64,000 nucleotides of DNA from Pseudoxanthomonas sp. SL93 (GCF_026625825.1 NZ_CP113065.1:930001-994000), one strand, 5' to 3'. Positions 44,645 to 52,951 are shown, numbered from the stretch's first letter. Program-made: numbers and translations. The notes: generated by a model from the sequence alone, not told the origin.

Positions 44645-45280
44645 ATGCATGCTGTTAAACCGCATGCCGGCATCGGTGGGGTGCCGTACGCTCCACAGGT
44701 CGGGGATCATCTCGCACTGAATCCGCTGAACACCGAAGCGCTCAGCCAGGGACAGGCAATCGATCACTGGGAGAGCAGGGAGGATATGCACCGTTGGCTG
44801 GTGCGGCAGGGCGTCGATCCGGCAGGCGAGCATACGCCGTCGGACCTGCTGCAACGCGGCCGTGACCTCTGGAGCGCCGAGCGGAAAGCAATTGCCACGG
44901 GCAAGGCAGGCGAACCGTTAGATGTGCAGCCGCTCAACGTTCTCCTGGAGGCGCATCTGACCTCGCCGCGGCTGCAGCGGGATACGTCAGGCAGGTTAGA
45001 GATCACCCATGTATCCGCCAATGGGACGGCCGCGTCGCCGCTCGGCCCGGTGGCCGAAGCCGCGGCGCACCTTCTCTCGGATGGCGACTTCGCGCTGGTC
45101 CGGCAGTGCGAGCATCCGAACTGTATCTTGTGGTTCTAAGACCGCACCAAATCGCACAAGCGGCGCTGGTGCAGCATGGCCCAGTGCGGTAACCGCGAGA
45201 AGGCGGCTCGCTTCAGGAATCGGAGCGCCACGCAATCGCCGAAGGCTTCGCCACGCCACAAGCTGCGTCAGGGTTCCTAA
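44645..45280 (+). pseudogene. CGNR zinc-finger / ABATE-domain regulator with a premature stop
   Basis: Residues 1-164 form an ABATE-like domain (PLNTEALSQGQAIDHWESRE, LLQRGRDLWSAERKAIATGK), ending CEHPNCILWF. A TAA at 45137-45139 stops the frame. The same frame then continues with DRTKSHKRRWCSMAQCGNRE and ends at TAA 45280. That continuation is the second half of the CGNR zinc finger (Cys-x4-Cys ... Cys-x4-Cys). One base change thus removed half the zinc finger, and the protein should no longer bind DNA. It may be a recent loss or a strain difference; the rest is intact. Confidence 0.85.
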
Positions 45281-45315
45281 CGCAATCACAGGGGTGCGAA
45301 GAAGCTTTGGTATCA

Positions 45316-46233
45316 ATGACAGCACTCAGCGCATGCACCAGTAAAGATCAAGCGAGCCCGTCAATGCAGAACGTCTCCCCAATGCTGGAAAACCTAGTGA
45401 GCGTCCACAGTATCGCTCGCAGCTGGAGCGGTGTGAATGCGCTCCTGACAGACTTCACCTGCTCGGGTCGCGTAATGTACGAGGTTCCTCACCAGGAGAA
45501 TGCCCGGGCCGGCATGATCCTCGAAGAGGTGGGCGAGTATCGTTCAGAGCCCAGGTTGAAACGCTCGATGGCGTGCACGGTCGATTACAGGCCCAAGCAG
45601 TTGAACTTCGTCCCGGCGGGCATGGACATCTGGGGCTTCAGCAAGGACATCCGCTATGCAAGGGACATACGCGTCTCGTTCAACGCCAAAGAACTCGCCG
45701 AACACTGCCATATCGAGCACACGGATGCTGCTTCCGTACCGGATCTCCGATTCTCGGACGAGAAGCTATCGGCGTTGATGCAGCTCATCGCAGGCGCAGT
45801 ATCTGATCAGGATGCCGACGACCAGCTCTACGGCGATGGGCTGATCACCGCGTTCGCCGCGAGATTCTTCTCCCGCAGCAAGGTCGTGGCACGGGGACCG
45901 TCAAGACTCTCTCCCGTGCAGTTGCGAAGCGCCATCAGCTATCTGGAGGCCAGTATGCCGCTCCGCGTCGAGCTCGCTACCCTGGCTTCTCTTGCAGGGC
46001 TTTCGCCGTATCACTACAGCCGGGCATTTAAGGCGTCTACGGGATTGGCGCCCTATCAATGGCAACTCCGATCCAGGATCCAGCGCGCACAAAGCCTGCT
46101 CTTGACCACGAGCGCCTCACTGGAGAGCGTAGCCGAGGCGACAGGATTTGCGGACGCTGTGCATTTCGGCCGGACATTCCGAAAACTTACTGGCGCGACG
46201 CCCGCAGCATGGCGCCGGAATCGACGCTCCTGA
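45316..46233 (+). CDS. AraC-family transcription regulator
   Basis: About 305 residues. The C-terminal AraC domain is clear (RVELATLASLAGLSPYHYSR and LESVAEATGFADAVHFGRTF). The N-terminal half is a variable sensing region. ATG 45316 is a possible start; ATG 45364 (MQNVSPMLENL) would give a protein matching usual family length better. It lies about 200 bp before a short-chain dehydrogenase in the same direction and may control it. Confidence 0.87.
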   Translation: MTALSACTSKDQASPSMQNVSPMLENLVSVHSIARSWSGVNALLTDFTCSGRVMYEVPHQENARAGMILEEVGEYRSEPRLKRSMACTVDYRPKQLNFVPAGMDIWGFSKDIRYARDIRVSFNAKELAEHCHIEHTDAASVPDLRFSDEKLSALMQLIAGAVSDQDADDQLYGDGLITAFAARFFSRSKVVARGPSRLSPVQLRSAISYLEASMPLRVELATLASLAGLSPYHYSRAFKASTGLAPYQWQLRSRIQRAQSLLLTTSASLESVAEATGFADAVHFGRTFRKLTGATPAAWRRNRRS

Positions 46234-46440
46234 CATTGCGGCATCGGACGCCCGCGCGGCGGCATAACGCCCCCTGAGATCCGACAGCAATTTCGAACTG
46301 TTTCCGGCAAGAACGGCCCGTGTCGAACGTGTCGGCAGACGGGATACTGGTGACGCATCTTGGCATGGCCAAGGAGTCAACCTGGTTCCGTGTGCGCCTT
46401 TGGTAAGGCGCTACCGGTGCCTTTCATCGACAGGATCGAC

Positions 46441-47181
46441 ATGATCAGCTTGATTGGAAAACGCGCATTGGTGACCGGCGGCGCTCGTGGCATCGGCGCG
46501 GCAATTGTGAAAGCTCTGGCAGAAGGTGGCGCCGACGTGGCGTTTACCTATCGCGCTTCGGCCGAGAAGGCGCGGGCATTGGCCGCCTCCATCCAAGGCA
46601 CCGGACGGCGTGTCATCGCCATCCAGGCCGACAGCGCCGAGCCTGCCGCCATCTCGCGCTCGGTGAGCGAGGCCATCGAATTCCTGGGTGGGTTCGACAT
46701 TCTCGTGAACAGTGCGGCGATCGCACATAACGGGATGATCGAAGATCTTGATATGGACGAGTATCAGCGTCTCATGGATACGAATGTGCGAGGCCCGGTC
46801 TTGTTCTCCAAGGCAGTGATACCGCACCTGGGCGAGGGTGGCCGAATCATCACGATCGGCTCTGGCTTGTCCGAGCGCGTCCCGTTTCCTGGCGTGACCG
46901 CCTATGCGATGACGAAAGCGGCGCTGGTGGCGTTCACCCGCGGTCTGTCACGAGAACTCGGTCCCAAGGGCATCACCGTGAACCTGGTGAATCCTGGCTC
47001 CACCGACACGGACGCCAATCCGTCGGATGGTCCTGCGGGGGATTTCCAACGCAGCATGACGTCGCTCGGCCGTTTCGCACGACCAGAGGAGATTGCCTAT
47101 GCAGTCGCCTTCCTCGCGAGTCCCGCGGCAGGCGTGATCACGGGAGCGTCCCTCACGGCGGACGCGGGAGCGCTCGCGTAG
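46441..47181 (+). CDS. Short-chain dehydrogenase/reductase (FabG-like)
   Basis: 246 residues. Cofactor motif LVTGGARGIGAAIVKALAEG near residue 12, NSA motif in DILVNSAAIAHNGMI, and catalytic Ser and Tyr-x3-Lys in TIGSGLSERVPFPGV and TAYAMTKAALVAFTRG. The end (AGVITGASLTADAGALA) is typical of the classical SDR group. It reduces or oxidises a small carbonyl or hydroxyl compound with NAD(P). AGGA precedes ATG 46441. The substrate is not deducible; control by the AraC gene just upstream is possible. Confidence 0.9.
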   Translation: MISLIGKRALVTGGARGIGAAIVKALAEGGADVAFTYRASAEKARALAASIQGTGRRVIAIQADSAEPAAISRSVSEAIEFLGGFDILVNSAAIAHNGMIEDLDMDEYQRLMDTNVRGPVLFSKAVIPHLGEGGRIITIGSGLSERVPFPGVTAYAMTKAALVAFTRGLSRELGPKGITVNLVNPGSTDTDANPSDGPAGDFQRSMTSLGRFARPEEIAYAVAFLASPAAGVITGASLTADAGALA

Positions 47182-47421
47182 CCCAAGCTCGCATCACCCG
47201 CTACTCGTGCGTCGATGCATTGACCTGAACTCCGACGTCGGCTATTGGCGGCATCACGTCCATGGCGGTGTCGATCTCGAATGCACGCGCCGCGCACACT
47301 CCGATGTTCCCCACCGCCCACGAGGCACCGCCTGCGGATGCGCGAGTCTTCCGGTGAGTCACACTTGATACGGCAGGAGCCCGTGCTGTGTCGGCGCGCC
47401 CGGTCGAGGTTCCGCTGCGTG

Positions 47422-47820
47422 ATGCTGGCGGTGATCTACATAGAGGCCCGCTTCCGCGATCCAATTTCTCTGGAAGACGTCGCGAGGGCGTCGCACGTCA
47501 GCAGGTTTCACTTCGCTCGGGCATTCCGCGCGGAGACGGGCATGAGCACCATGCAGTACGTCCGTTGGCGACGCGTCCATGAGGCCAAACGCCTCCTTCG
47601 AACCGGTGGCATTCCGTTGGCGACCATCGCTACGGATCTCGGATACTTCGATCAGAGCCACTTCACACGCGTATTCCGCTCGGTAACCGGTTTGCGACCG
47701 TACGAGTACCTAAATGGAGTGGCACGCCCTGAGCTGATCATAAGGGCTACAGTGCCAAGCCTCTGTCGTGGCGAATCAAAGTCGAACTCTCGAATGGCAA
47801 AGGCACACATAGTGCGTTGA
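47422..47820 (+). CDS. AraC-type DNA-binding domain, N-terminally truncated
   Basis: From ATG 47422 the protein has about 132 residues and is almost only an AraC HTH pair (ISLEDVARASHVSRFHFARA and LATIATDLGYFDQSHFTRVF). Upstream in-frame sequence has poor composition and no sensing domain. It may be a fragment of a larger AraC gene or a small autonomous regulator. The 3' end runs up to the dispersed repeat, so a rearrangement may have trimmed the locus. Confidence 0.65.
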   Translation: MLAVIYIEARFRDPISLEDVARASHVSRFHFARAFRAETGMSTMQYVRWRRVHEAKRLLRTGGIPLATIATDLGYFDQSHFTRVFRSVTGLRPYEYLNGVARPELIIRATVPSLCRGESKSNSRMAKAHIVR

Positions 47821-47849
47821 CAGGTTCGATCTCACGGAAGCTAGTCGGC

Positions 47850-47966
47850 ATGTCCGCTCCTGGCCGAAAGCTGACATCGACTGGGGCGGGGATTAGGGAT
47901 GTTTATCGGGGGAAGGTGGCATGGCAGCTTCCGACCCAAAGCGGACATCCTACGGATGTCCGCGTC
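47850..47966 (+). repeat. Dispersed palindromic repeat, copy B
   Basis: The fullest copy: ATGTCCGCTCCTGGCCGAAAG, GGGGATTAGGGATGTTTATC, GGCAGCTTCCGACCCAAAGC, then the hairpin GCGGACATCC-TAC-GGATGTCCGC (47941-47963). The hairpin can act as a terminator for minus-strand transcription arriving from the right. Confidence 0.8.
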
Positions 47967-47971
47967 TTGTG

Positions 47972-48036
47972 GTCATCGCAGCTAGGCGGTCGAGCGAACT
48001 GATGGTCTTGCGAACCGCTTGCCGCTCATACACGCG
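47972..48036 (-). pseudogene. 3' remnant of a second integron integrase gene
   Basis: Read on the minus strand this gives RQAVRKTISSLDRLAAMT, matching the last residues of the intact integrase at 50078 (HAVRKTLSPLDRLHVP). The downstream hairpin and repeat are also shared with the intact copy. Nothing further upstream is recognisable. This marks a duplicated integron end. Confidence 0.8.
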
Positions 48037-48099
48037 TCAGTGATTGCCGTAGCGTACGGATTGGAGATGTCTACTGAATCCGGCGCGCTTCAGTCACGA

Positions 48100-49005
48100 T
48101 CACAATCCTATGCTTCGCGCCGCGGCAATGATTTCCCGCTTTCTCCCCTCGCTAGGCCACCCCTCGACTACGGATACCACCCTTCCATCCTTCAAGAAGT
48201 AGAACGTTGGGGTTGACCACGAATCAAGGGCGGGAAGCTCCGCACGGTCAAAGGCAATGACCATAGGATGTTTCTCATGTTCTATGTTCCACTCCCGTAG
48301 AACATCTATGTAAAGCTGTCGATCAACTGGGGCAATCCAAATTGAATTAAGCATAACGATTGACAAGTCTCCGTCCGCCTCGATGGCGGCTATCGCGTCC
48401 CTCGAGAAATGGCAAAGGGGATGGGAGATGACGATGATCCTAGGCCCGTTGTTAACCTTGAGTTCCACACGTCTCAAAGTACTCCCTGAAGCCGGAACAG
48501 CGATCGCCGTTGCTCCCGAAATTGAATCGAAAGCAATGTCTGGCATGCGTTCTACGGCGAATAGTGGGAACCTATCTTCCAATCCCCTGGCCTGCGCGAT
48601 GTCGCGCGACGCGACCAAGGCCCCGTGCATGTCTCCATAAGTTCGCTGAGAGACCAAGTCCCGGGTACTCAAAGCCTCGAACGTCTGCATCATGACTTGC
48701 AGTGCCTTCCTGCTTATCGAGTAGGCATGCGCGATATTGGCCGCCCTGAACAGGGTAAGAAGATCTTGATCTCCCAGTTCAGACGGATCGCGAGTCGAGT
48801 AATTAGCGAAGTTATTTTCGAAAGAATCTAGTATGGCCGAAGCCCTTTGCGCGGTTGTCAGTCCGCGAGTCTGTTCGTGAACCTCCATGAAGTCGCCATA
48901 CTCGCGGCTTAGCTCCGGGCCGGCGGAGGCATCCGCCGGCCAAGCGTTCGCGATACCAATGCTTAGACCAAGAAGGATAAGAGGCCATCTCGTTATCCAG
49001 CGCAT
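48100..49005 (-). CDS. Secreted thioredoxin-like protein
   Basis: 301 residues. Signal peptide WPLILLGLSIGIANAWPADA. A helical region (about 30-160) precedes a thioredoxin-like C-terminal domain: RIIVISHPLCHFSRDAIAAI carries a single Cys where thioredoxins have CxxC, and SWSTPTFYFLKDGRVVSVV holds the cis-Pro. A CxxS-type site (LCHFS) suggests a thiol-binding or isomerase-like role in the periplasm. It lies 34 bp after the cysteine-rich protein gene in the same direction, with AAGGA before ATG 49005, so the two are probably one operon. The protein may act on that neighbour. Confidence 0.72.
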   Translation of the reverse strand: MRWITRWPLILLGLSIGIANAWPADASAGPELSREYGDFMEVHEQTRGLTTAQRASAILDSFENNFANYSTRDPSELGDQDLLTLFRAANIAHAYSISRKALQVMMQTFEALSTRDLVSQRTYGDMHGALVASRDIAQARGLEDRFPLFAVERMPDIAFDSISGATAIAVPASGSTLRRVELKVNNGPRIIVISHPLCHFSRDAIAAIEADGDLSIVMLNSIWIAPVDRQLYIDVLREWNIEHEKHPMVIAFDRAELPALDSWSTPTFYFLKDGRVVSVVEGWPSEGRKREIIAAARSIGL

Positions 49006-49039
49006 TTGGACTATCCTTCCAACTAGAATATTCAGGAGA

Positions 49040-49591
49040 CTAGCAATTTCTCATGCAGATAGTGTTGATGTTGTACGCGCAAGTTGCCTTCTTGGCGCAC
49101 TCGTAACTCTCATAGTCGCAGGGCTGCGATGGACATACCGGGCCCGCCGGATCCAGTAGAGGACGCATGATCTGCTCGTCTACGCCGTCTCGCACTCGAA
49201 TATTCTTCATCATTCCCACAGTATGCTGGGCTCCGAACAGGCTCATGATCTGGTAGATCTGGGAAGCCGCTAGCTCTGACTGGAGGTCATCGTAGCTGAA
49301 GCTAGTTATGCCGCGCTCGTTGAACTTGAGACTTGAGATAAATCGTCGCCTTGCCGGCTCGGAGAGTGCGGCAATCGGCGATGATCGGCCTGCAGTTCTG
49401 AGATGCTCTTCAAGATCTGATCTAGACTTGATCGGTGCAAGGCTAAGTGCGACGTCTTGTTGAAGACTCTCCTGCGCCCTAACTACTTGCGCTAAGCGAG
49501 ACTGCTCGCTCGGGGTGGTCTGAGCATGAAGATGTGCACTAAGAGTCACTGAGAGCACTAGGGCAACAAACAGTAGAGTTGAGTTTTTCAT
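49040..49591 (-). CDS. Secreted protein with cysteine-rich C-terminal tail
   Basis: 183 residues. Signal peptide LLFVALVLSVTLSAHLHAQ; a helical middle part (QSRLAQVVRAQESLQQDVAL); then a tail with six cysteines in the last 33 residues (VCPSQPCDYESYECAKKATC and NTICMRNC). The helical part could act as a leader or carrier. A strong GGAGG precedes ATG 49591. No family is recognised. Paired with the thioredoxin-like gene, this resembles a secreted disulfide-rich peptide or effector and its folding helper; that is inference. Confidence 0.7.
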   Translation of the reverse strand: MKNSTLLFVALVLSVTLSAHLHAQTTPSEQSRLAQVVRAQESLQQDVALSLAPIKSRSDLEEHLRTAGRSSPIAALSEPARRRFISSLKFNERGITSFSYDDLQSELAASQIYQIMSLFGAQHTVGMMKNIRVRDGVDEQIMRPLLDPAGPVCPSQPCDYESYECAKKATCAYNINTICMRNC

Positions 49592-50021
49592 CGTTAAGTA
49601 CCTCCATGTGGCGTTAGTGTACTGGCCGCGCCAATGCCACGGCTCAGCAACCCGACACTAACTGCAAACTGTTAACGGCCTGTCGGCGGCTGGATACGTA
49701 AATGAACGCACCGTTACGAGTCATTTCCTCTCCTCCGGCGCTGCTTGCTGTTCGTGGTCCGAATCTAGCTCACCGAGCCTGCTATGTTGGTTCTTCGACT
49801 CCGAATTCGACCCGTACGTACTTGGGTAAATGCGTGAACATAAGGGGCACGTGCTCCTAAATTTTCCCTTTATTAGTTGCAGAGTGACGTGCTTGCGTCC
49901 CGCTTCGGGCCGTCATTACCCTCACATTCGTGCGGGCCGGAACGCTTTCGCACGAGATTGGCGCAGGCTTTTCGGTCGAGGACATCGCTAGGATAGAGGA
50001 CTAGTGACGCTAATCGGCGTA
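49592..50021. other. No gene recognised
   Basis: About 430 bp upstream of the cysteine-rich protein gene and downstream of the integron integrase. A frame at 49873-50100 runs through the repeat and is probably not a gene. The promoter of the minus-strand pair should lie here. Confidence 0.45.
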
Positions 50022-50077
50022 GCGGCATGGCAGGTTCCGACCCAAAGCGGACATCTAAGGATGTCCGCCTCTTTAGG
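50022..50077 (+). repeat. Dispersed palindromic repeat, copy C
   Basis: GGCATGGCAGGTTCCGACCC then the hairpin GCGGACATC-TAAG-GATGTCCGC (50049-50070). It directly follows the integrase gene and probably ends its transcript (TTTGGG follows on the minus strand). The layout matches copy B beside the integrase remnant. Confidence 0.78.
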
Positions 50078-51028
50078 TCAGGGTACGTGCAACCGGTCAA
50101 GCGGGCTCAGCGTCTTGCGGACGGCATGCTCCACATGCGTGTAGATCATGGTCGTCTTGAGATTTCGGTGACCGAGCAATAGTTGGATGGTCCGAATGTC
50201 CGTGCCGGCTGCCAGCAAGTGAGTGGCAAACGAATGACGTAGGGTGTGAACCGAGGCGTGCTTGACGATGCCGGCTTGGCGCACCGCATTCTTAAATGCC
50301 ATCTGCACTCCAGACTCAGACGCATGCCAGCGGAGTCGACGACCTGTCTGAGGGCAAGCCCGCACAACGCGAGACGGAAACAGGAACTGCCAAGCCAGGC
50401 TCTGGCTGGCGCTTGGGTACTTTCGCTGCAGCGCATTGGGCAGAGGAGCAAAGCCGGCGCCGCGCGCAAGGTCTTGCTTATGCAGCTTGGCCACTCCCAC
50501 CAGCTGGCGCCCAAGCCGAGACCGGAGGCGATCAGGCAGCAGGGTGGTACGGTCCTTGCCCCCTTTTCCCGCTCTGACATGAATCAGCCCAGCCTCGAGG
50601 TCCACGTCCTTGACCCTGAGGGTCATGCACTCGGTGACCCGTAGCCCGGACCCGTAGAGCAGGTGTGCCATCAGGGCAGTAATACCTTCCATCTGCGCCA
50701 GAGCTGCCACCACCTCATCCATGCTCAAGACAACCGGCAGGCGATCCCTGCGTTGGACGCGCCGTAGACCATCCAGATGGCCAACCTCCACCTCAAGGAC
50801 ATCTCGATAGAGGAACAACAGGGCGTTGAGGGCCTGGGACTGTGTGGAGGCCGCAACACCCCCTACGGCGGCAAGGTGATTTATGAAAGCCACGATGCCA
50901 CTGGTGCCAACGACGCGCGGATGCTGGCGGCCATGGAAATGGATGTACCTACGAATCCAGAACCGATAGGCCTGCTCGGTACGGCGGCTCAGATGTCGGC
51001 GGCGGCAGACCAGGGACACCTGGTCCAT
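50078..51028 (-). CDS. intI: Integron integrase
   Basis: 316 residues. Tyrosine recombinase catalytic residues are Arg130 (YGSGLRVTECM), His261 and Arg264 (VHTLRHSFATHLL), His287 (LLGHRNLKTT) and Tyr296 (MIYTHV). The segment YPSASQSLAWQFLFPSR (about 204-220) is the extra domain that marks integron integrases. It is divergent from the cassette array, whose first recombination point lies about 235 bp from its start, the normal layout. The protein recombines attC sites with attI as folded single strands. All catalytic residues are present, so it is likely active. Confidence 0.94.
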   Translation of the reverse strand: MDQVSLVCRRRHLSRRTEQAYRFWIRRYIHFHGRQHPRVVGTSGIVAFINHLAAVGGVAASTQSQALNALLFLYRDVLEVEVGHLDGLRRVQRRDRLPVVLSMDEVVAALAQMEGITALMAHLLYGSGLRVTECMTLRVKDVDLEAGLIHVRAGKGGKDRTTLLPDRLRSRLGRQLVGVAKLHKQDLARGAGFAPLPNALQRKYPSASQSLAWQFLFPSRVVRACPQTGRRLRWHASESGVQMAFKNAVRQAGIVKHASVHTLRHSFATHLLAAGTDIRTIQLLLGHRNLKTTMIYTHVEHAVRKTLSPLDRLHVP

Positions 51029-51129
51029 GAGCCGCAGCGGTGGTTGGATGGTTGGGGTCAGGTCACCCCATGAGGGTCGCTCCAGTGGGGGTCAAACGAG
51101 GGCAGATTGCCCTCGGCGGCGTTATCTGT

Positions 51130-51268
51130 GGGTCCGGTTATACGCCGGCTTGTTAGCCGGACCCAGCCGCCCTAAGATCGAGCCGTAGCAAGGGGATAGC
51201 CCACCATACGGTGCGCTGTGGATAAGTCGTATAACCGGACCCAGGGATCCGGCTATTAGGTAGTTAGG
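51130..51268 (+). promoter_or_regulatory. attI: attI region with a perfect 15-bp inverted repeat
   Basis: GGGTCCGGTTATACG at 51130-51144 is repeated as its exact reverse complement at 51228-51242, about 84 bp apart. Between them lies CGGCTTGTTAGCC. The first recombination site is GTTAGGC at 51262-51268, directly before cassette 1. The array promoter and the integrase promoter should both lie in this stretch between 51029 and 51268. Binding sites for the integrase are likely but not proven. Confidence 0.65.
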
Positions 51269-51272
51269 CCCC

Positions 51273-51614
51273 ATGATATTCGCTGCAGCGACCGACGAGA
51301 ACACGCTGTTCGTATTCGCTTCAATCTCGGAGGCAATCGCGTACTGCGAGAGTATCGACGTGGAGGATGGCGGCTGGATCTTCTGGGATCACGCAGGCAA
51401 CGCTTTGAGCGCGGAGTTCCTCACTCCAAACCATCGCGGCAGATTCACCGTTGGTGGGGGCACATATCGGCTGGTCCAGGTATCGGGCAAGCCCACGCTG
51501 ACAGAGTCTATTGCCAGCATCCATCACATCAATGGCAACCCATATTTTTCCACTCTTTCTGCGGTCCATGAGCATCTCGCAACCCCGACCCAGGTGCCCC
51601 AGCATGGAGCCTAA
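51273..51614 (+). CDS. Cassette 1 protein, unknown
   Basis: 113 residues, soluble, with no signal peptide. It opens LFVFASISEAIAYCESIDVE and continues GGWIFWDHAGNALSAEFLTP, a small alpha/beta layout like many immunity-type proteins. It starts 5 bp after the attI core site, as first-cassette genes do. The last codons enter the attC core. No family is recognised. Confidence 0.75.
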   Translation: MIFAAATDENTLFVFASISEAIAYCESIDVEDGGWIFWDHAGNALSAEFLTPNHRGRFTVGGGTYRLVQVSGKPTLTESIASIHHINGNPYFSTLSAVHEHLATPTQVPQHGA

Positions 51615-51668
51615 CAATTCATTCAAGCCGAACCCGCTTCGCGGGTCGGCTTAACTCAGGTGTTAGGC
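51609..51668 (+). repeat. attC site of cassette 1
   Basis: 60 bp from GCCTAAC to GTTAGGC with central palindrome CCCGCTTCGCGGG. Confidence 0.92.
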
Positions 51669-51672
51669 GGCT

Positions 51673-52122
51673 ATGGCGAGTACGACGCAACTCAGTACTG
51701 GAACCCGAGTCATCGGCTGGCTGTGGCTTCTCATGGCTCCAGCCATTGCGGGAATGGCGTTCATCTCGACAGTTAAGTCGGATACGACCTATTGGATCCA
51801 AGTCGCTGCTTTCTCAATTGTGGCGCTAGCCGGCGCGGTCGGAGGCGTAGCAACTGGACTTCGCTACCTCTGGGGGGTTCGCGTGCTTCACCTACTCTCA
51901 TGGATTGGGTTTACGTATTACGTCGGATCCGGGCTGCTCGGTCTCTTCTTTTCAGCGTCCTCGGGTAAGTTCTCCCCGGTGGTGTTTCTCATCGTAGGGC
52001 TGATAATGGCGCCCGGACTCGGCTTTGCCGTGCTTGCAGTGGCGCTGCGCTCCAGCCTTCGAGCTCAGAGTACGCCGCCTAACAATTCGTCCAAGCCGAC
52101 GCCGCTTCGCGGCGCGGCTTAA
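51673..52122 (+). CDS. Cassette 2 membrane protein, unknown
   Basis: 149 residues with four hydrophobic segments (WLWLLMAPAIAGMAFIS, AAFSIVALAGAVGGVATGL, LLSWIGFTYYVGSGLLGLFF, VVFLIVGLIMAPGLGFAV). The frame runs through the attC site, giving the tail NNSSKPTPLRGAA, so the natural stop was lost or the site supplies it. Function unknown. Confidence 0.72.
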   Translation: MASTTQLSTGTRVIGWLWLLMAPAIAGMAFISTVKSDTTYWIQVAAFSIVALAGAVGGVATGLRYLWGVRVLHLLSWIGFTYYVGSGLLGLFFSASSGKFSPVVFLIVGLIMAPGLGFAVLAVALRSSLRAQSTPPNNSSKPTPLRGAA

Positions 52123-52136
52123 CTCAGGTGTTAGGC
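52077..52136 (+). repeat. attC site of cassette 2
   Basis: 60 bp from GCCTAAC to GTTAGGC; centre GCCGCTTCGCGGC differs slightly from the majority type. Confidence 0.9.
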
Positions 52137-52139
52137 GCC

Positions 52140-52421
52140 ATGAAAGCAGTGCGACTACTGCTAATAGTTCTTTTGCTCGCGAGTTGCTCCGGCACAGGCC
52201 CCGGCCCCGGCCCCGGCCAAGATCAGCTTCATGCTGACTTCCTTACACTACATCCTGGCTGTCAGCTTCTCTCCTCCTCTGCCGGCGAGGGAGACAGTGA
52301 CAATGTCTACATCTGGTTAACCTATACCTGCGGCCCGTCCGGGCAGGTCCACCGTACGGAGACGCTGTATCAGCAAGTAGGTGACGAGTGGGTGCTAAAT
52401 CGAGAGGCGTCGCTTCGGTGA
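52140..52421 (+). CDS. Cassette 3 lipoprotein, unknown
   Basis: 93 residues. MKAVRLLLIVLLLASCSGTG is a lipoprotein signal (lipobox LASC), followed by a Gly-Pro repeat (GTGPGPGPGQ) and a small domain with two cysteines (HPGCQLLSS, YTCGPSGQVHRT). It is probably anchored in the envelope. No family is recognised. Confidence 0.75.
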   Translation: MKAVRLLLIVLLLASCSGTGPGPGPGQDQLHADFLTLHPGCQLLSSSAGEGDSDNVYIWLTYTCGPSGQVHRTETLYQQVGDEWVLNREASLR

Positions 52422-52431
52422 TCCGCGTGGC

Positions 52432-52492
52432 GCCTAACAATTCATTCAAGCCGAACCCGCTTCGCGGGTCGGCTTAATTCAAGGTGTTAGGC
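52432..52492 (+). repeat. attC site of cassette 3
   Basis: 61 bp, one base longer than its neighbours in the 3' arm, from GCCTAAC to GTTAGGC. Confidence 0.9.
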
Positions 52493-52495
52493 CCC

Positions 52496-52930
52496 ATGAA
52501 AGAGCACCAAATCTATCTAATCGGCGGGGGCGACGACGAATCCGGCATTCTTACGCCTGATCGTCGGGGTGACGAATGCTGCTTGTCATTCTTATTCCGT
52601 GGCAAGCGCATTGATGCGTCTGCTTATGACTTTTTCGATGCATTCTGCGGCATCCGAAGGCTGTTGGAGGCGGACTCGCTTATACCCTTTTGCTACGGTG
52701 CAAGTCTCAATGTCTACCCATCCCGCATCTCGCGGCAAATGGCCTCGGGCACAGTTGCGTACGTTTTGACTTTTGGCAAATCGGCTGAGACCCGTGTACA
52801 CATCTTCGATTCTGGCCCGGACGTAACGCCGGCCTCTGTAGACAATCAAAAGAGCTTCTATGCTGATTGGGTCGCGTCGCTGGGGCCTAACAATTCATTC
52901 AATCCGAACCCGCTTCGCGGGTCGGCTTAA
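52496..52930 (+). CDS. Cassette 4 protein, unknown
   Basis: 144 residues, soluble. It opens MKEHQIYLIGGGDDESGILT and contains YDFFDAFCGIRRLLEADSLI. The frame reads into the attC (tail NNSFNPNPLRGSA). It looks like a small alpha/beta immunity-type protein, but no family is recognised. Confidence 0.72.
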   Translation: MKEHQIYLIGGGDDESGILTPDRRGDECCLSFLFRGKRIDASAYDFFDAFCGIRRLLEADSLIPFCYGASLNVYPSRISRQMASGTVAYVLTFGKSAETRVHIFDSGPDVTPASVDNQKSFYADWVASLGPNNSFNPNPLRGSA

Positions 52931-52944
52931 TTCTGGTGTTAGAG
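52885..52944 (+). repeat. attC site of cassette 4
   Basis: 60 bp from GCCTAAC; the 3' core is GTTAGAG, a departure from the usual GTTAGGC. Confidence 0.9.
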
Positions 52945-52951
52945 AGCGGCA

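Noticed and set aside
49873..50100. 75-residue minus-strand frame between the cysteine-rich gene and intI
   Set aside because: It is produced by the dispersed repeat and has no start signal.
50246..50644. Long plus-strand frames inside the integron integrase gene
   Set aside because: They are antisense frames of intI; the minus-strand protein has all recombinase motifs.
51122..51304. 60-residue minus-strand frame in the attI region
   Set aside because: It lies across the recombination site and inverted repeat and has no ribosome site; the DNA is better explained as attI.
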